Below, piece after piece: positions 16,854 to 25,713 of a DNA stretch of 64,000 bases. The notes beneath the pieces are model-generated. The model had not been told where the DNA came from. It ran no database searches and saw nothing but the letters and a program-made list of their open reading frames with translations. Made by a program: the position numbers and the translations under genes. Origin of the DNA: Roseovarius sp. MMSF_3281 (GTDB lineage Bacteria; Pseudomonadota; Alphaproteobacteria; Rhodobacterales; Rhodobacteraceae); contig NZ_JASHIM010000002.1 of NCBI RefSeq assembly GCF_030733685.1, positions 372,001 through 436,000 of the forward strand, written 5' to 3'. Numbering within the stretch: the stretch's first letter is position 1; each line of letters starts with the position of its first letter.

Positions 16854-18026
16854 ATGTCCAATCTATTGCACCGCCTTGTCCCGACACACGCCTTGCGTAA
16901 TCTCAACCCCGAAGACACCCCCCGCGTCACGACGATGGAGCTGTTCTTCGATCTTGTCTATGTCTTCACCATCATCCAGCTTTCCCATTACCTTCTTGAA
17001 CATGCCAGTTGGCTTGGTGCCCTGGAGTATGTGACACTCTTCGCTGCTGTCTGGTGGGCCTGGAACTACACCGCGTGGGCGGCCAACTGGGTAAACCCTG
17101 ACCACCCCAGCGGGCGCGGGCTGATGATCGTCCTGATGGGCTGTGCGCTTTTGATGGCGGTGGCGGCGCCACAGGCTTTCAGCGAACGCGCGGCACTGTT
17201 CGCTTTTGCCTATGTGGCGATGGCGCTGATCCGGGCAAGCTATATGGCCTTTGTGTTTCGCGGTCAGGTGATGGGGCGGAACTATACCCAGCTTGGGGCC
17301 TGGAGCGCGATTTCCGGTGTGTTCTGGATCACCGGTGCCTTCGTCGAGCAGGCCCGGCTAGAGCTGTGGATTCTGGCTGTCCTGATCGACTATGCCGCCC
17401 CCTACGTAGGCTTCTGGCTGCCGGGTAAGGGCGCAACGCCAATGTCGAGCTGGACGCTGAAGGGCTTGCATCTCTTCGAGCGCAACCAATTGATCTTCAT
17501 CATCGCGCTTGGGGAATCCATCTTGCTGCTGGGCGGCTACCTGGTCAGCCACGAGATCCACCTGGACACGGGCGTTGCCGCACTGATCGGTTTCCTGCTG
17601 ATCGTGACATTGTGGTGGATTTACTTCGTCGACCTGTCAGAGCCGGGCGAGCATCGGTTCGAACATGAAGCCGATCAGACCAGTCTCGCCCGCGCAGGTC
17701 TGGCCTATGCACATGGCGTTGCGGTCTGCGGTGCCATCGTGACCGCCGTCGCCATCGAGATGATCGTGGCCCACCCCCATGATGCGATCCATGCACCCAC
17801 CGCGATTATCGCCTTTGCCGGGCCGTCGCTTTTCCTGCTTGGCTGCACGATCTTTCACCGCGTCACGGCAGAGCGCTTGCGGGGGCTGTACCTTCTGGCC
17901 GTGGCCGCGCTTGCGCTCTGGTGCTGGTTGGCACTGAGCCTGCATCTGAACGGGTTGTGGCTCGGTGCGGGTGTTCTGTTGATCATGATGGCCATGGCGG
18001 CGCTCGGCCACCGAAAGGCGGCCTGA
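16854..18026 (+). CDS. LtrA-family membrane protein
   Basis: A 390-residue low-temperature-requirement A family protein. The signature TTMELFFDLVYVFTIIQLSH is near residue 26, and WWAWNYTAWAANW and IALGESILLLGGY (about 215) are conserved family blocks. About ten to twelve TM helices are predicted. The biochemical role of the family is unsettled. The downstream K+ channel starts one base after this stop, so the two form an operon. Confidence 0.9.
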   Translation: MSNLLHRLVPTHALRNLNPEDTPRVTTMELFFDLVYVFTIIQLSHYLLEHASWLGALEYVTLFAAVWWAWNYTAWAANWVNPDHPSGRGLMIVLMGCALLMAVAAPQAFSERAALFAFAYVAMALIRASYMAFVFRGQVMGRNYTQLGAWSAISGVFWITGAFVEQARLELWILAVLIDYAAPYVGFWLPGKGATPMSSWTLKGLHLFERNQLIFIIALGESILLLGGYLVSHEIHLDTGVAALIGFLLIVTLWWIYFVDLSEPGEHRFEHEADQTSLARAGLAYAHGVAVCGAIVTAVAIEMIVAHPHDAIHAPTAIIAFAGPSLFLLGCTIFHRVTAERLRGLYLLAVAALALWCWLALSLHLNGLWLGAGVLLIMMAMAALGHRKAA

Positions 18027-18027
18027 G

Positions 18028-18681
18028 ATGCTGACACTGCCTACGGCCCAAAACAAGTTTGCCGCCAATGCCAGTTTTCTGGCGGCAATCCTGATACACA
18101 ACCTGACCTACCCGCTGTCGGCGGCGGGCGGGATTTGGCCGGCGCTGTTTTACGCATTCTACGCGGCGATCTTCGTGGTGGCGACCTGGGCGCTCACGGA
18201 TCATCGCGGTCTGCGCAGCTTCGTTGCGGGCGCGGGGCTTGCCGTGTTCATTGCGGGCCTTCTGAACTCCTACGTCCCCTCGAACGGCGCCGCACTGGCC
18301 GTTTACCTGACCTCCATTGCCTATCACCTCGGCATGGTTGTCGTGCTGGCGCGTTACACCTTCGGGGCCAGGACCGTGATGACCGATGTCCTGATCTCCG
18401 CGACGTCCCTCTACCTTGTGATCGGATCGGGCTTCGCCGCCGTACTGGCCTTCATAGAATGGTGCGTGCCGGGGTCGTTCGTGGCAAGCTCCGGCGCGGC
18501 GATAGATTGGCAGCAGATGGTGTATTTCAGCTACGTGACGCTGACCACGCTGGGTTATGGTGACATCACGCCGGTCGGCTTCTACGCCCAATCCTTCGTC
18601 GCCTTCGAGGCCATTGGCGGTACGCTATACACCGTGATGTTGCTGTCTCGCTTGGTCGGATTGCACGCCAGTCGCGAGTAG
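18028..18681 (+). CDS. Two-pore-type potassium channel protein
   Basis: A 217-residue inner-membrane protein with hydrophobic helices through the first 140 residues and an ion-channel pore near the C-terminus. The selectivity filter TTLGYGDITP is near residue 170, followed by the final helix and a very short tail (GLHASRE). There is no cytoplasmic TrkA-N or cyclic-nucleotide domain. It is coupled to the LtrA gene; a joint role in ion or stress homeostasis is inferred from this pairing. Confidence 0.87.
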   Translation: MLTLPTAQNKFAANASFLAAILIHNLTYPLSAAGGIWPALFYAFYAAIFVVATWALTDHRGLRSFVAGAGLAVFIAGLLNSYVPSNGAALAVYLTSIAYHLGMVVVLARYTFGARTVMTDVLISATSLYLVIGSGFAAVLAFIEWCVPGSFVASSGAAIDWQQMVYFSYVTLTTLGYGDITPVGFYAQSFVAFEAIGGTLYTVMLLSRLVGLHASRE

Positions 18682-18919
18682 CTGTACTTGGGTCGCGTGG
18701 GATCGACAGCACATAATGGATGTAAATTCTCGGATTAGATCCCGGATTGCGCATGCTGGTTCTGGCCCGTGCAGAAATGCTTTGCACAAACAGGCTTGAA
18801 CGGTGCCATCAAGCCGTCCGAGCAATCGCCCGTTGTACGCCAAAAACGCGTGCTGAATGTCAGGTTGCTATTGATCGGAGGGTTTTGGGCTCGACGCGAT
18901 GTTTTCAAAACAGGTTCTT
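18682..18919. other. Intergenic stretch, no gene seen
   Basis: Both strands have only short frames with no ribosome-binding site or family resemblance. Together with the repeat that follows and the hairpin at 19176 it forms a 543-bp gap between the K+ channel gene and the convergent BCCT gene. No terminator with a T tract is evident near the channel stop. Confidence 0.5.
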
Positions 18920-19033
18920 AAAGCGTTTCGCGAAAAACCTGAATCACAGATTTTCGCGAAACGCAGTGCTCCGCTCAATCGTTGCACGCGTTCCGCCTTT
19001 CGCCGATATCTCGGGTTAAAGGCGGAACGCTTT
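18920..19033 (+). repeat. 114-bp double-hairpin interspersed repeat, copy B
   Basis: Near-identical (111/114) to copy A at 9997-10110 in opposite orientation. It begins and ends with AAAGCG/CGCTTT and contains two nested stem-loops. It lies between convergent genes, consistent with a REP-like or terminator-like repeat. Confidence 0.85.
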
Positions 19034-19175
19034 AACCTTCCGCGCAGCACAAACCCGGGCTTTTTTATCCGGCGGCTTGATCCGGCTCACGAAACCGGAC
19101 GGTTGCATTCTGTGCCGCATGAAATACCGAGACGCGGATATCGACGGATCGTTTACGAGTGTTGTTCCAAATGGC

Positions 19176-19201
19176 GGCACGGCGGTCTGTGCCGCCGTGC
19201 C
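19176..19201. terminator. Strong GC hairpin downstream of BCCT gene
   Basis: A perfect 10-bp stem GGCACGGCGG/CCGCCGTGCC with a 6-base loop, 24 bp beyond the BCCT stop on the minus strand. The T-rich side (CTTTCTCTT) is on the plus side; no clean T tract follows on the minus strand. So it may be a bidirectional or factor-assisted terminator. Confidence 0.5.
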
Positions 19202-19224
19202 CTTTCTCTTGGTGTGCTATCCGC

Positions 19225-20772
19225 TTACTCGGCCGCCGTGGTCGACAGTTGTTGACCTTTATGCAGAGGCGTCGCCTCATTGAGCTGCAACGTCCGGATC
19301 AGCGCGATTGCGATTACCACGAGAACTATCGTGAAGGGCAACCCGGTCGTGAGCGACGCTGTCTGAAGCGCTCCGAGCCCGCCCACGATCAGCAAGATCG
19401 CGGCCACCACACCTTCGGACACCGCCCAGAACACGCGCTGCGCGACTGGCGGGTTTTCATCCCCGCCAGACGTGATCATGTCGATCACGAAAGATGCGGA
19501 ATCCGACGAGGTGACGAAAAACAGCGTGATCACAATGAGCGCCAGGACCGAGGACAGCATCGAAAGCGGCAGCTGTTCCAACAGAACGAACAGGCTGGTG
19601 CTTGCGCTTTGCTGGACCGCGCCCACCATGTCGGCGGCCCCCGACTGTTGCAGATAAAGGGAGGCGTTGCCAAACCCGGTGAACCACACCAGCGTGACCA
19701 GCGTTGGAACAACCATCGTGCCGGCAATGAACTCCCGGATTGTCCTGCCGCGCGAGATGCGTGCAATGAACATCCCGGCGAACGGTGTCCACGAGACCCA
19801 CCAGCCCCAGTAGAACAGAGTCCAGCTCGCCTGCCAGTCGCCACCGTTATAGGCTTCCGAGAAGAAGGTGACACCGACCAGTTCCTGCAAATAGGTTCCC
19901 AGGTTTTGCGGCAAGGCGTTCAGAATGACCAGGGTGGGCCCGGTGACGACCACGAAGGCCAGCAAACCAAGCGCCAGACCGGCATTGGCCAGGCTGAGCC
20001 TGCGGATGCCCTTGTCGAGCCCGGCAACAACCGACAGCGTGGCGATGGCCGTAATCAGGGCGATCAAGCCGATCTGAAGCCCGGTCGTGCTTTCGATGCC
20101 GGCGACCGCGTTCAGGCCGGAGGCGATCTGGCTGACACCAAGGCCCAGCGAGGTGGCCAGCCCGAAAAGAGTGCCGAATACCGCGAGGATATTGACCGCT
20201 TTGCCGATGGGGCCGTGAATGCCTTCGCCGATCAGCGGGTATAGCGTTGAACTGATGGTAAAGGGCAAACCCCGCCGGAATGAGCCATAGGCCAATGCGA
20301 GGCCCATCACGATGTAAAGCGCCCAGGGGTGCAGCCCCCAGTGATACATGGTGAACATAAGCGATTGCTCTGCCGCATCCGGCGTCAGTGCCGGCCCGCG
20401 TGGCGGTGTTGCATAGTGCAGGATCGGTTCGGCCACGCCATAGAACACCAAGCCTATGCCCAGCCCCGCGCCGTAAAGCATCGAGAGCCAAGCGAATGTG
20501 CCGTATTCTGGCCGCGCGTCGTCAGGTCCAAGCCGGACGTTGCCGAACCGGCTGCACATCAAGTAGATGGCAAACGCCGGGAAAGCGCCGACGACCAGGA
20601 TGTAGAGCCAGCCAAAGTGGCTTACGATGGCGGATTGCAGGGCGCTGGCGGCTTCACCCATCGTATCGGTGAACAGCGCGCCCGCCCCCACAAAGGCGAC
20701 CATCAGGGCCGCCGATGTGAAGAAGACCGTTGGATCGACCGAAAGGCCAGTCTTTTTGGGCGCGGTGCTCAT
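19225..20772 (-). CDS. BCCT-family betaine/choline/carnitine transporter
   Basis: A 515-residue inner-membrane symporter with twelve TM helices. The family core FYWGWWVSWTPFAGMFIARISRGRT near residue 325 contains the conserved Trp-rich helix 8 and the following loop. It imports trimethylammonium compounds such as glycine betaine, as an osmolyte or nutrient; the exact substrate is open. A 42-residue gene precedes it with ATGA overlap. A LysR gene is divergent. Confidence 0.92.
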   Translation of the reverse strand: MSTAPKKTGLSVDPTVFFTSAALMVAFVGAGALFTDTMGEAASALQSAIVSHFGWLYILVVGAFPAFAIYLMCSRFGNVRLGPDDARPEYGTFAWLSMLYGAGLGIGLVFYGVAEPILHYATPPRGPALTPDAAEQSLMFTMYHWGLHPWALYIVMGLALAYGSFRRGLPFTISSTLYPLIGEGIHGPIGKAVNILAVFGTLFGLATSLGLGVSQIASGLNAVAGIESTTGLQIGLIALITAIATLSVVAGLDKGIRRLSLANAGLALGLLAFVVVTGPTLVILNALPQNLGTYLQELVGVTFFSEAYNGGDWQASWTLFYWGWWVSWTPFAGMFIARISRGRTIREFIAGTMVVPTLVTLVWFTGFGNASLYLQQSGAADMVGAVQQSASTSLFVLLEQLPLSMLSSVLALIVITLFFVTSSDSASFVIDMITSGGDENPPVAQRVFWAVSEGVVAAILLIVGGLGALQTASLTTGLPFTIVLVVIAIALIRTLQLNEATPLHKGQQLSTTAAE

Positions 20773-20897
20773 TTCGCCCCCTGGGTCGTCTTGGGTGCCG
20801 CCTCGGGCGTTGAGAGCCCGTACATCAGCGAGAACCCGTGATCGATTTCAGCGAATGCATGCTTGATGCGTTGAAAGAGTTTTTGAATAGCGGCCAT
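20769..20897 (-). CDS. Small protein (42 aa) coupled to BCCT transporter
   Basis: The ATG at 20897 has a strong ribosome-binding site (AAGGAG, 7 bases away). The ORF ends by ATGA overlap with the BCCT start. The protein MAAIQKLFQRIKHAFAEIDH... has an amphipathic helix and no TM segment, then a polar tail ending TTQGAK. The tight coupling and good start make it likely to be translated. It may assist the transporter or simply drive its translation; I know no characterised homologue. Confidence 0.65.
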   Translation of the reverse strand: MAAIQKLFQRIKHAFAEIDHGFSLMYGLSTPEAAPKTTQGAK

Positions 20898-21028
20898 TAC
20901 CACTCTCCTTGGGTTGGTTTTTTCAGAACATGTGACACATGCCAAGCAGCGCTTTATGCTTGGCAAGTTGACCTCTGAGCGCCCGGTAACGCATTTTTAT
21001 CTATCGCGCGACAGCTTGAACTTGATAT

Positions 21029-21049
21029 TATCAATCAATAATATTGATA
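21029..21049. promoter_or_regulatory. Inverted repeat TATCAAT-N7-ATTGATA, probable LysR operator
   Basis: Perfect 7-bp arms with 7 bp between (TATCAAT then ATTGATA), two bases before the LysR start codon and within the AT-rich region shared with the BCCT operon. The T-N11-A-like spacing suits LysR autoregulation. Confidence 0.55.
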
Positions 21050-21051
21050 GC

Positions 21052-21933
21052 ATGTCAGCCGAAAAAATATTCGATCTCGACCAGTTGCGAACCCTGCTCG
21101 ACGTGATCGATGCCGAGGGGTTTTCAGCAGCCGCGCGGCGCACCGATGCGCTACAATCCACGCTCAGCATGAAGATCAAGCGGCTGGAGGCCGCAGTGGG
21201 TCAGCCGCTTCTGATCAGGCTCGGGCGGCGCGTTGCGCCGACGGCGGCGGGCCTGCACCTGGCAGACACCGCGCGCAAGATTTTGCGGCTGAACGACGAG
21301 GCATGGGGGGACCTGGCCAGCACCCGCCTGGCCGGTAGCGTTCGGGTCGGCGTGCCCGACGATTATGCGGCCAGTCTTTCCGAGACGATCCGGACCTTTC
21401 GCTTGAGCCATCCGGATGTGGAACTGGACCTGTCCTGTGCCTTTTCGGTGGACCTTCTTCGGAATGTGCAGAGCGGCGACCTCGACGTGGCGCTGGTTAC
21501 ACGCCAGCCCAATGTGCCGGGCGGCGAGAGCCTCAAGCGCGAGCAACTTGCCTGGGTCGCGGCACCCGGTTTTGAACTCGGCCCGGATGACCCGTTACCC
21601 CTGTCCGTCTACCCCCGGGATATGTGCGTCTTTCGCAACTCGATGACCGAGGCGCTGACCGCCGCGGACAAGCCTTGGAAAATTGTTTATACCAGCATGA
21701 GCCTCACGGGGCAGACAGCAATGGTCGGGGCCGGCCTGGCCGTCACGGCCCTGCCGCGCAACATGATCCCGCCCGAAACCCAGGAAGTCGACCCATCGAA
21801 AATCCCGGGCCTGCCGCGCCTGCCTGAAATCGAGATCGCATTGCACAGGCGCGCAGGCCGGCCAACGGAAGCCGCCAAAGTGCTTGGCGACATGATACGT
21901 GATCAGTTTCTCGGAGCAGACCCGCGCCCTTGA
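21052..21933 (+). CDS. LysR-family regulator, divergent from BCCT operon
   Basis: A 293-residue regulator from the ATG at 21052. The HTH FDLDQLRTLLDVIDAEGFSA with LQSTLSMKIKRLEAAVGQ lies at about residues 6-55, and a periplasmic-binding-like effector domain follows. I prefer this start to the in-frame upstream one at 20914: the extra 46 residues are unlike the family and would run across the operator. It probably controls the BCCT transporter and the 42-residue gene. Confidence 0.88.
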   Translation: MSAEKIFDLDQLRTLLDVIDAEGFSAAARRTDALQSTLSMKIKRLEAAVGQPLLIRLGRRVAPTAAGLHLADTARKILRLNDEAWGDLASTRLAGSVRVGVPDDYAASLSETIRTFRLSHPDVELDLSCAFSVDLLRNVQSGDLDVALVTRQPNVPGGESLKREQLAWVAAPGFELGPDDPLPLSVYPRDMCVFRNSMTEALTAADKPWKIVYTSMSLTGQTAMVGAGLAVTALPRNMIPPETQEVDPSKIPGLPRLPEIEIALHRRAGRPTEAAKVLGDMIRDQFLGADPRP

Positions 21934-22019
21934 TTTGTACCCGGCCGCGTCCCATTGCATTTGCGTTTGCCAAATGCCCGCTGGAACCGCCCCGGCGCTC
22001 CGGCCCGGTTAGTGACTGC

Positions 22020-22790
22020 TTAGAACTCCAGGCTCTCGTCATCCGCCGGGATCGACAGGCGATCCGCCATGCCATTCGAGGCGGCAAACGCCTTGAGGTC
22101 CGCGCGGGTCAGTACACAGTGGTTCACCGCCTCCATATGGGTCGCGACGATCTGCGCGTCCGGCGCAGCATCGTGAACCGCCTTGACGTCAGCCGTGCCC
22201 ATGATGATCGAGCCAAGCCCCGGCACCTGCGCATCGCCCGCGGCAAGCACGATCACCTCTGGCTTGAACATCTCGAGATTGGTCGACACCATGTCGTTCC
22301 AAACGGTGTCACCGGCGATATAAAGCGTCTTTTCCCCTTCGGCGCGGAAGACAACCCCCATGACGCTGCCCAACAGTTCGGCGCCGTAGACATAGGCCTG
22401 ATCAGACCCATGCTGCCCCCGGGTTCGCGACAGGGTGATACCTTCGAAATCGGTTTCCACTCCAAGCGGCTGAACATCGGTGAAACCCATGGCCTTGATC
22501 AGCTCGGCATCCGAATAATCCTGCACGAATACCTTCCTGTCCCGCGGCAGCAGGTTCACCGCGGCCTCATCGAAATGATCCGGGTGAAGGTGGGTCAGGA
22601 TCAGCGCGTCGAAGTCAAGGATGGTGTCCATCGGCGTGTTCAACGCCACGCGTGGGTTGCGGATATCGCTGTTGACCGTGCCCTCGAAGCCTGGGTAGGC
22701 GTCCTTTTCGCCGAGGTAGGGATCGACGAGAAAGCGCTTGCCCCCATAGGTCACGATCAGGGTCGCATTGCGGATGTGATGCAGTTTCAT
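22020..22790 (-). CDS. Metallo-beta-lactamase-fold hydrolase
   Basis: 256 residues from the ATG at 22790, which has AGGAGG upstream; longer in-frame starts lack one. The metal-binding motif LTHLHPDHFD is near residue 65, with further ligands in AGDTVWND and ATHMEAVNH. This is the UlaG/RomA-like soluble MBL subgroup; the substrate is unknown. It is co-directional with the cysteine hydrolase gene upstream (22-bp gap), so the two form an operon opposite GlxA. Confidence 0.87.
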   Translation of the reverse strand: MKLHHIRNATLIVTYGGKRFLVDPYLGEKDAYPGFEGTVNSDIRNPRVALNTPMDTILDFDALILTHLHPDHFDEAAVNLLPRDRKVFVQDYSDAELIKAMGFTDVQPLGVETDFEGITLSRTRGQHGSDQAYVYGAELLGSVMGVVFRAEGEKTLYIAGDTVWNDMVSTNLEMFKPEVIVLAAGDAQVPGLGSIIMGTADVKAVHDAAPDAQIVATHMEAVNHCVLTRADLKAFAASNGMADRLSIPADDESLEF

Positions 22791-22812
22791 TGATGATCCT
22801 CCTGTTGCCACT

Positions 22813-23355
22813 TCAACCGGCAATGAATTCGTCGGCCGAGATGACGTCGCCGTAGAAAAAAGCAAGCGCGGTCATCAGCGCGGCATGAACATGGGCGGCC
22901 GGGACGGTCGTGCCGTTGAACTCAAGCTGCCGGGTCGCGCAGGCATCGTGGATGGTCACGGTTTTATAGCCCAGATCATTGGCCGCGCGGACCGTGGCGT
23001 CGACGCACATATGGCTCATCGCGCCAACCGCAACGACTTCTTCGATACCGTTCTCCTCCAGAAGCTGCTTCAGGCCGGTCTCGCGGAACGCGTTGGGAAA
23101 GTTCTTGGTGACGACAGGCTCGCCCTCGCCGGGGGTGACCGCCTCGTTGATCTCCACGCCGTCCGAGCCGGGCACAAAGACAGGTGCGCCGGGCATCTCG
23201 TGGCGGACGTTCACGATCAGTGCACCGGTCTCGCGCCCATGGGCGATCACCCGCGCCGCATTGGCGGCGGCGTCATTGATGTTTTCCAGCGGCAGGTTGC
23301 CGTTCGGCCAGTATTCATTCTGCAAATCGATCACGATGATTGCGCGCTTTGTCAT
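22813..23355 (-). CDS. Isochorismatase-like cysteine hydrolase
   Basis: A 180-residue cytosolic hydrolase. The triad is visible: Asp10 in VIDLQNEY, Lys in VVTKNFPNAF, Cys in GAMSHMCVDATVRAA. The ATG at 23355 with AAGGAA upstream is the start; the open frame extends further without support. The family hydrolyses amides or vinyl ethers (nicotinamidase, carbamoylases). It heads an operon with the MBL hydrolase and is divergent from the GlxA-type regulator, which probably controls both. Confidence 0.9.
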   Translation of the reverse strand: MTKRAIIVIDLQNEYWPNGNLPLENINDAAANAARVIAHGRETGALIVNVRHEMPGAPVFVPGSDGVEINEAVTPGEGEPVVTKNFPNAFRETGLKQLLEENGIEEVVAVGAMSHMCVDATVRAANDLGYKTVTIHDACATRQLEFNGTTVPAAHVHAALMTALAFFYGDVISADEFIAG

Positions 23356-23457
23356 GGTATTTCCTTTTCCGATCTCGCGTTTCTTGACCTCAACATGCTG
23401 CGTGCACACATTTGATGTAATTGGCGTAATCGACAAAAGATGGGGCGATATCGACAT

Positions 23458-24408
23458 ATGGACCAGATCGGGATCGGCATCCTCCTCTACCCCGGTGCGC
23501 AACTCTCTGCGGCAATGGGTCTGACCGACCTCTTTGGCATAGCAAGCCAGATAGCCGAGCGTTCCGATCAAGGCGCGCCAAGGCTGAAGATCGACACGAT
23601 TGAGGCTGATTTGGCAATCACCGAGATGACCGGGGCATCCGAGGGCCAAACCGATCCGTATCACGCCCTCATCCTTCCCCCCTCCCTCGAAGCGCCCATT
23701 GCGGCAGATATCGCCGCCCCGCTTGCGGACTGGCTGAAAACCCGCCACGGCGAGGGGATCGTTCTGGCTTCGGTCTGCGGCGGCGCGTTCCTGCTGGCAG
23801 AAACCGGGCTTCTGGACGGGCGCGCGGCAACCACGCACTGGATCTACGCCGAGGACTTTCGGCAGCGGTTCCCGTCTGTAAAACTGGACACGGACCGTCT
23901 GATTATCGACAGCGGTGACATCCTCTCGGCGGGTGGCCTGATGTCCTGGACTGATCTGGGTCTCAAGCTGGTCGACCGCTTCCTCGGGCCCGTCGTCATG
24001 GCTCAGACCGCCAGGATGATGCTCGTGGACCCACCGGGCCGCGAACAGCGCTACTACAGTGGCTTCGCACCAAACCTGACCCATGGCGATGCGGCGGTCC
24101 TCAAGGCCCAGCATCTTCTGCAGGCGAAAGAGGGCCGGGAGGCGCGGCTCGCCACACTGGCAGCGCAAGCAGGCCTGGAACAGCGCACCCTGTTGCGCCG
24201 GTTCCAGAAGGCAACCGGCATGACGACAACAGAATACGCGCAGCGCCTGCGGGTCTCAAAAGCGCAAGAGCTGCTGCAATTTGGCCGACTGCCCGTGGAG
24301 CGCATCGCTTGGGATGTTGGATATTCGGACGCCGGCGCGTTCCACAAGGTTTTCCAGCGGATCGTCGGCCTCACGCCCGGTGAATATCGTCGACGTTTTC
24401 GCACTTAG
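23458..24408 (+). CDS. GlxA-family AraC-type regulator with DJ-1/PfpI domain
   Basis: A 316-residue protein. The N-terminal class-I glutamine amidotransferase-like domain (about 1-180) has the nucleophile-elbow-like ASVCGGAFLLAETGLL at about residue 103. The C-terminal AraC HTH pair follows (LAAQAGLEQRTLLRRFQKAT through VERIAWDVGYSDAGAFHKVF, about 225-300). The start ATG is 23458. It shares a 102-bp intergenic region with the divergent cysteine hydrolase and is the likely activator of that operon. Confidence 0.9.
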   Translation: MDQIGIGILLYPGAQLSAAMGLTDLFGIASQIAERSDQGAPRLKIDTIEADLAITEMTGASEGQTDPYHALILPPSLEAPIAADIAAPLADWLKTRHGEGIVLASVCGGAFLLAETGLLDGRAATTHWIYAEDFRQRFPSVKLDTDRLIIDSGDILSAGGLMSWTDLGLKLVDRFLGPVVMAQTARMMLVDPPGREQRYYSGFAPNLTHGDAAVLKAQHLLQAKEGREARLATLAAQAGLEQRTLLRRFQKATGMTTTEYAQRLRVSKAQELLQFGRLPVERIAWDVGYSDAGAFHKVFQRIVGLTPGEYRRRFRT

Positions 24409-24530
24409 GAACGCCCGGCGTAACGAATCCCGTCACAAGACCCATGATACCAAAGATCTCAGGAAACAAGCCGTAGCTCTCAGCCGATATCCGATATTCG
24501 AGCCGCGAATTTCTGTTCTCCGCCCTGTCC

Positions 24531-24674
24531 TCACGAGCCACGTTCGCCATCGTTTTCGCGGGTTTTTCTTTCTGCGTTGTGCCGCTCTTGATCAAGGCGT
24601 TGTTGTTCTTCGGGCGCGATCTCTAAGCCCATGAATTGTTCAGAACGATGCAGCACATCTGCGGTCGCATACAT
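24531..24674 (-). CDS. Possible small charged protein (47 aa)
   Basis: A frame starting at the ATG 24674, encoding a Glu/Arg-rich amphipathic helix (APEEQQRLDQERHNAERK). There is no good ribosome-binding site and no family, so this is weakly supported. It is listed because it fills the 360-bp gap between GlxA and the next gene. Confidence 0.25.
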   Translation of the reverse strand: MYATADVLHRSEQFMGLEIAPEEQQRLDQERHNAERKTRENDGERGS

Positions 24675-24769
24675 GTACCGTATGGACGACCGGCGAAACG
24701 ACCACCTCCCGAGGAGCAGGCAGCCGTAATCTGTCCGGGTTCGGCCAATCCTCAAGGCCGCCAAGTGGC

Positions 24770-25369
24770 TTAGTTGATCGAGTGGAGCGGGCGGTCGTTC
24801 AGCCCCTGGATGTCGGGATAAGCTTCCAGAAGCACCTCGCGCATGGGTCTGCTGGTCAGGTGCAGCACCCACCATTCGGCATCGTCCCGGATCGCGATGA
24901 CCGGGTATCGCATGATGCGATCCCCTTTGCCTGAGTTAAAATCGATGTGCGTCTCGATTTGCGCCAGTACGAGCTCTCCACGGCCCGCTCCGGAACGCGC
25001 TATGTTTGGGTAGAAGTGAACGCGATTCACCTGGATATCCTTGAACAACTGTTCCGCGCTGGTGCGGTAGCGACCTCGCACCCACTCTGGCTGCCGCTTT
25101 ACCCGCGCGGCGCCGTGCTCAAGATATCCGGGTGGGAGCATATTCGCTAAAGTGGCGGCGTCACCTGTTGCATAGGCTTGCTTGAACTGTTCCATCCTGT
25201 CCATCAGCGCCTGATATTCGGTATCGGTCAACCACCTTGGTTCAAAGACAACGCGTCGCTCAAGGTAATCATGGGCGAGCCTTGTGCCTGCCAGAACCAG
25301 TAGCAGAACCACCAAAGACGCATAGATCTTAAAGGGCCGCGACCGAACGATTTTTCCAAGCGAAGTCAT
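24770..25369 (-). CDS. Membrane-anchored hypothetical protein (199 aa)
   Basis: From the ATG at 25369 (GGAG upstream) the protein has one N-terminal TM helix (YASLVVLLLVLAGT, about 16-30). A soluble exported domain with alternating strands follows, including WVRGRYRTSAEQLF and DAEWWVLHLTSRPM. The layout suggests an NTF2/SnoaL-like fold facing the periplasm, but I do not recognise a family. It lies 253 bp from the motif at 25622, which is oriented toward it, so it may belong to the regulon discussed for 25-39 kb. Confidence 0.65.
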   Translation of the reverse strand: MTSLGKIVRSRPFKIYASLVVLLLVLAGTRLAHDYLERRVVFEPRWLTDTEYQALMDRMEQFKQAYATGDAATLANMLPPGYLEHGAARVKRQPEWVRGRYRTSAEQLFKDIQVNRVHFYPNIARSGAGRGELVLAQIETHIDFNSGKGDRIMRYPVIAIRDDAEWWVLHLTSRPMREVLLEAYPDIQGLNDRPLHSIN

Positions 25370-25430
25370 CCCGGCGTCTCCATGGTAAGGCATTCGAAAT
25401 TTCGGTCACTACCTCGCATGGGATATGGCT

Positions 25431-25568
25431 TCAACCCGCGGTCGTCATGACAAATGAGGCACCAGTCAGTGATCGTAAATATATGTCATCCAGATCGTTG
25501 GTCGTTTGGTCCAGCAGACTCTCGTTATGAACGAGGGATCCAAGGGCGGCATGAGAGCACGATTGCAT
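25431..25568 (-). CDS. Doubtful small ORF (45 aa) facing regulon motif 1
   Basis: A minus-strand frame from the ATG at 25568 to a TGA at 25431, soluble and without recognisable family. There is no clear ribosome-binding site. Its only support is that the regulon motif at 25622 points at it from 54 bp away, similar to the distance seen at three real genes of the cluster. The rest of 25370-25713 shows nothing else. Confidence 0.2.
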   Translation of the reverse strand: MQSCSHAALGSLVHNESLLDQTTNDLDDIYLRSLTGASFVMTTAG

Positions 25569-25621
25569 TTCGCGCGCATCCAGTGACACTGGACGGTAGC
25601 GTGTCCCGGGTTTACGTTGGG

Positions 25622-25641
25622 GCAATCACCCGATTAGGCGG
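25622..25641 (-). promoter_or_regulatory. Regulon motif 1 (degenerate copy)
   Basis: GCAATCACCCGATTAGGCGG on the plus strand. The left half is perfect and the right half weak. The ATTGC side points left, unlike the direction of the regulator gene that starts 72 bp to the right. It could repress that regulator or drive the leftward small ORF or 24770 gene. Confidence 0.5.
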
Positions 25642-25713
25642 CTTTAACAATTTAGGCGGGTACTACTTCAGAGCTCATCTCGAAATTGCGACCATATCAA
25701 TCAGGACCACTCC

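Noticed and set aside
22813-24168. 451-aa ORF as a fused isochorismatase
   Set aside because: The N-terminal 270 residues are the antisense of the GlxA gene; the real start is 23355.
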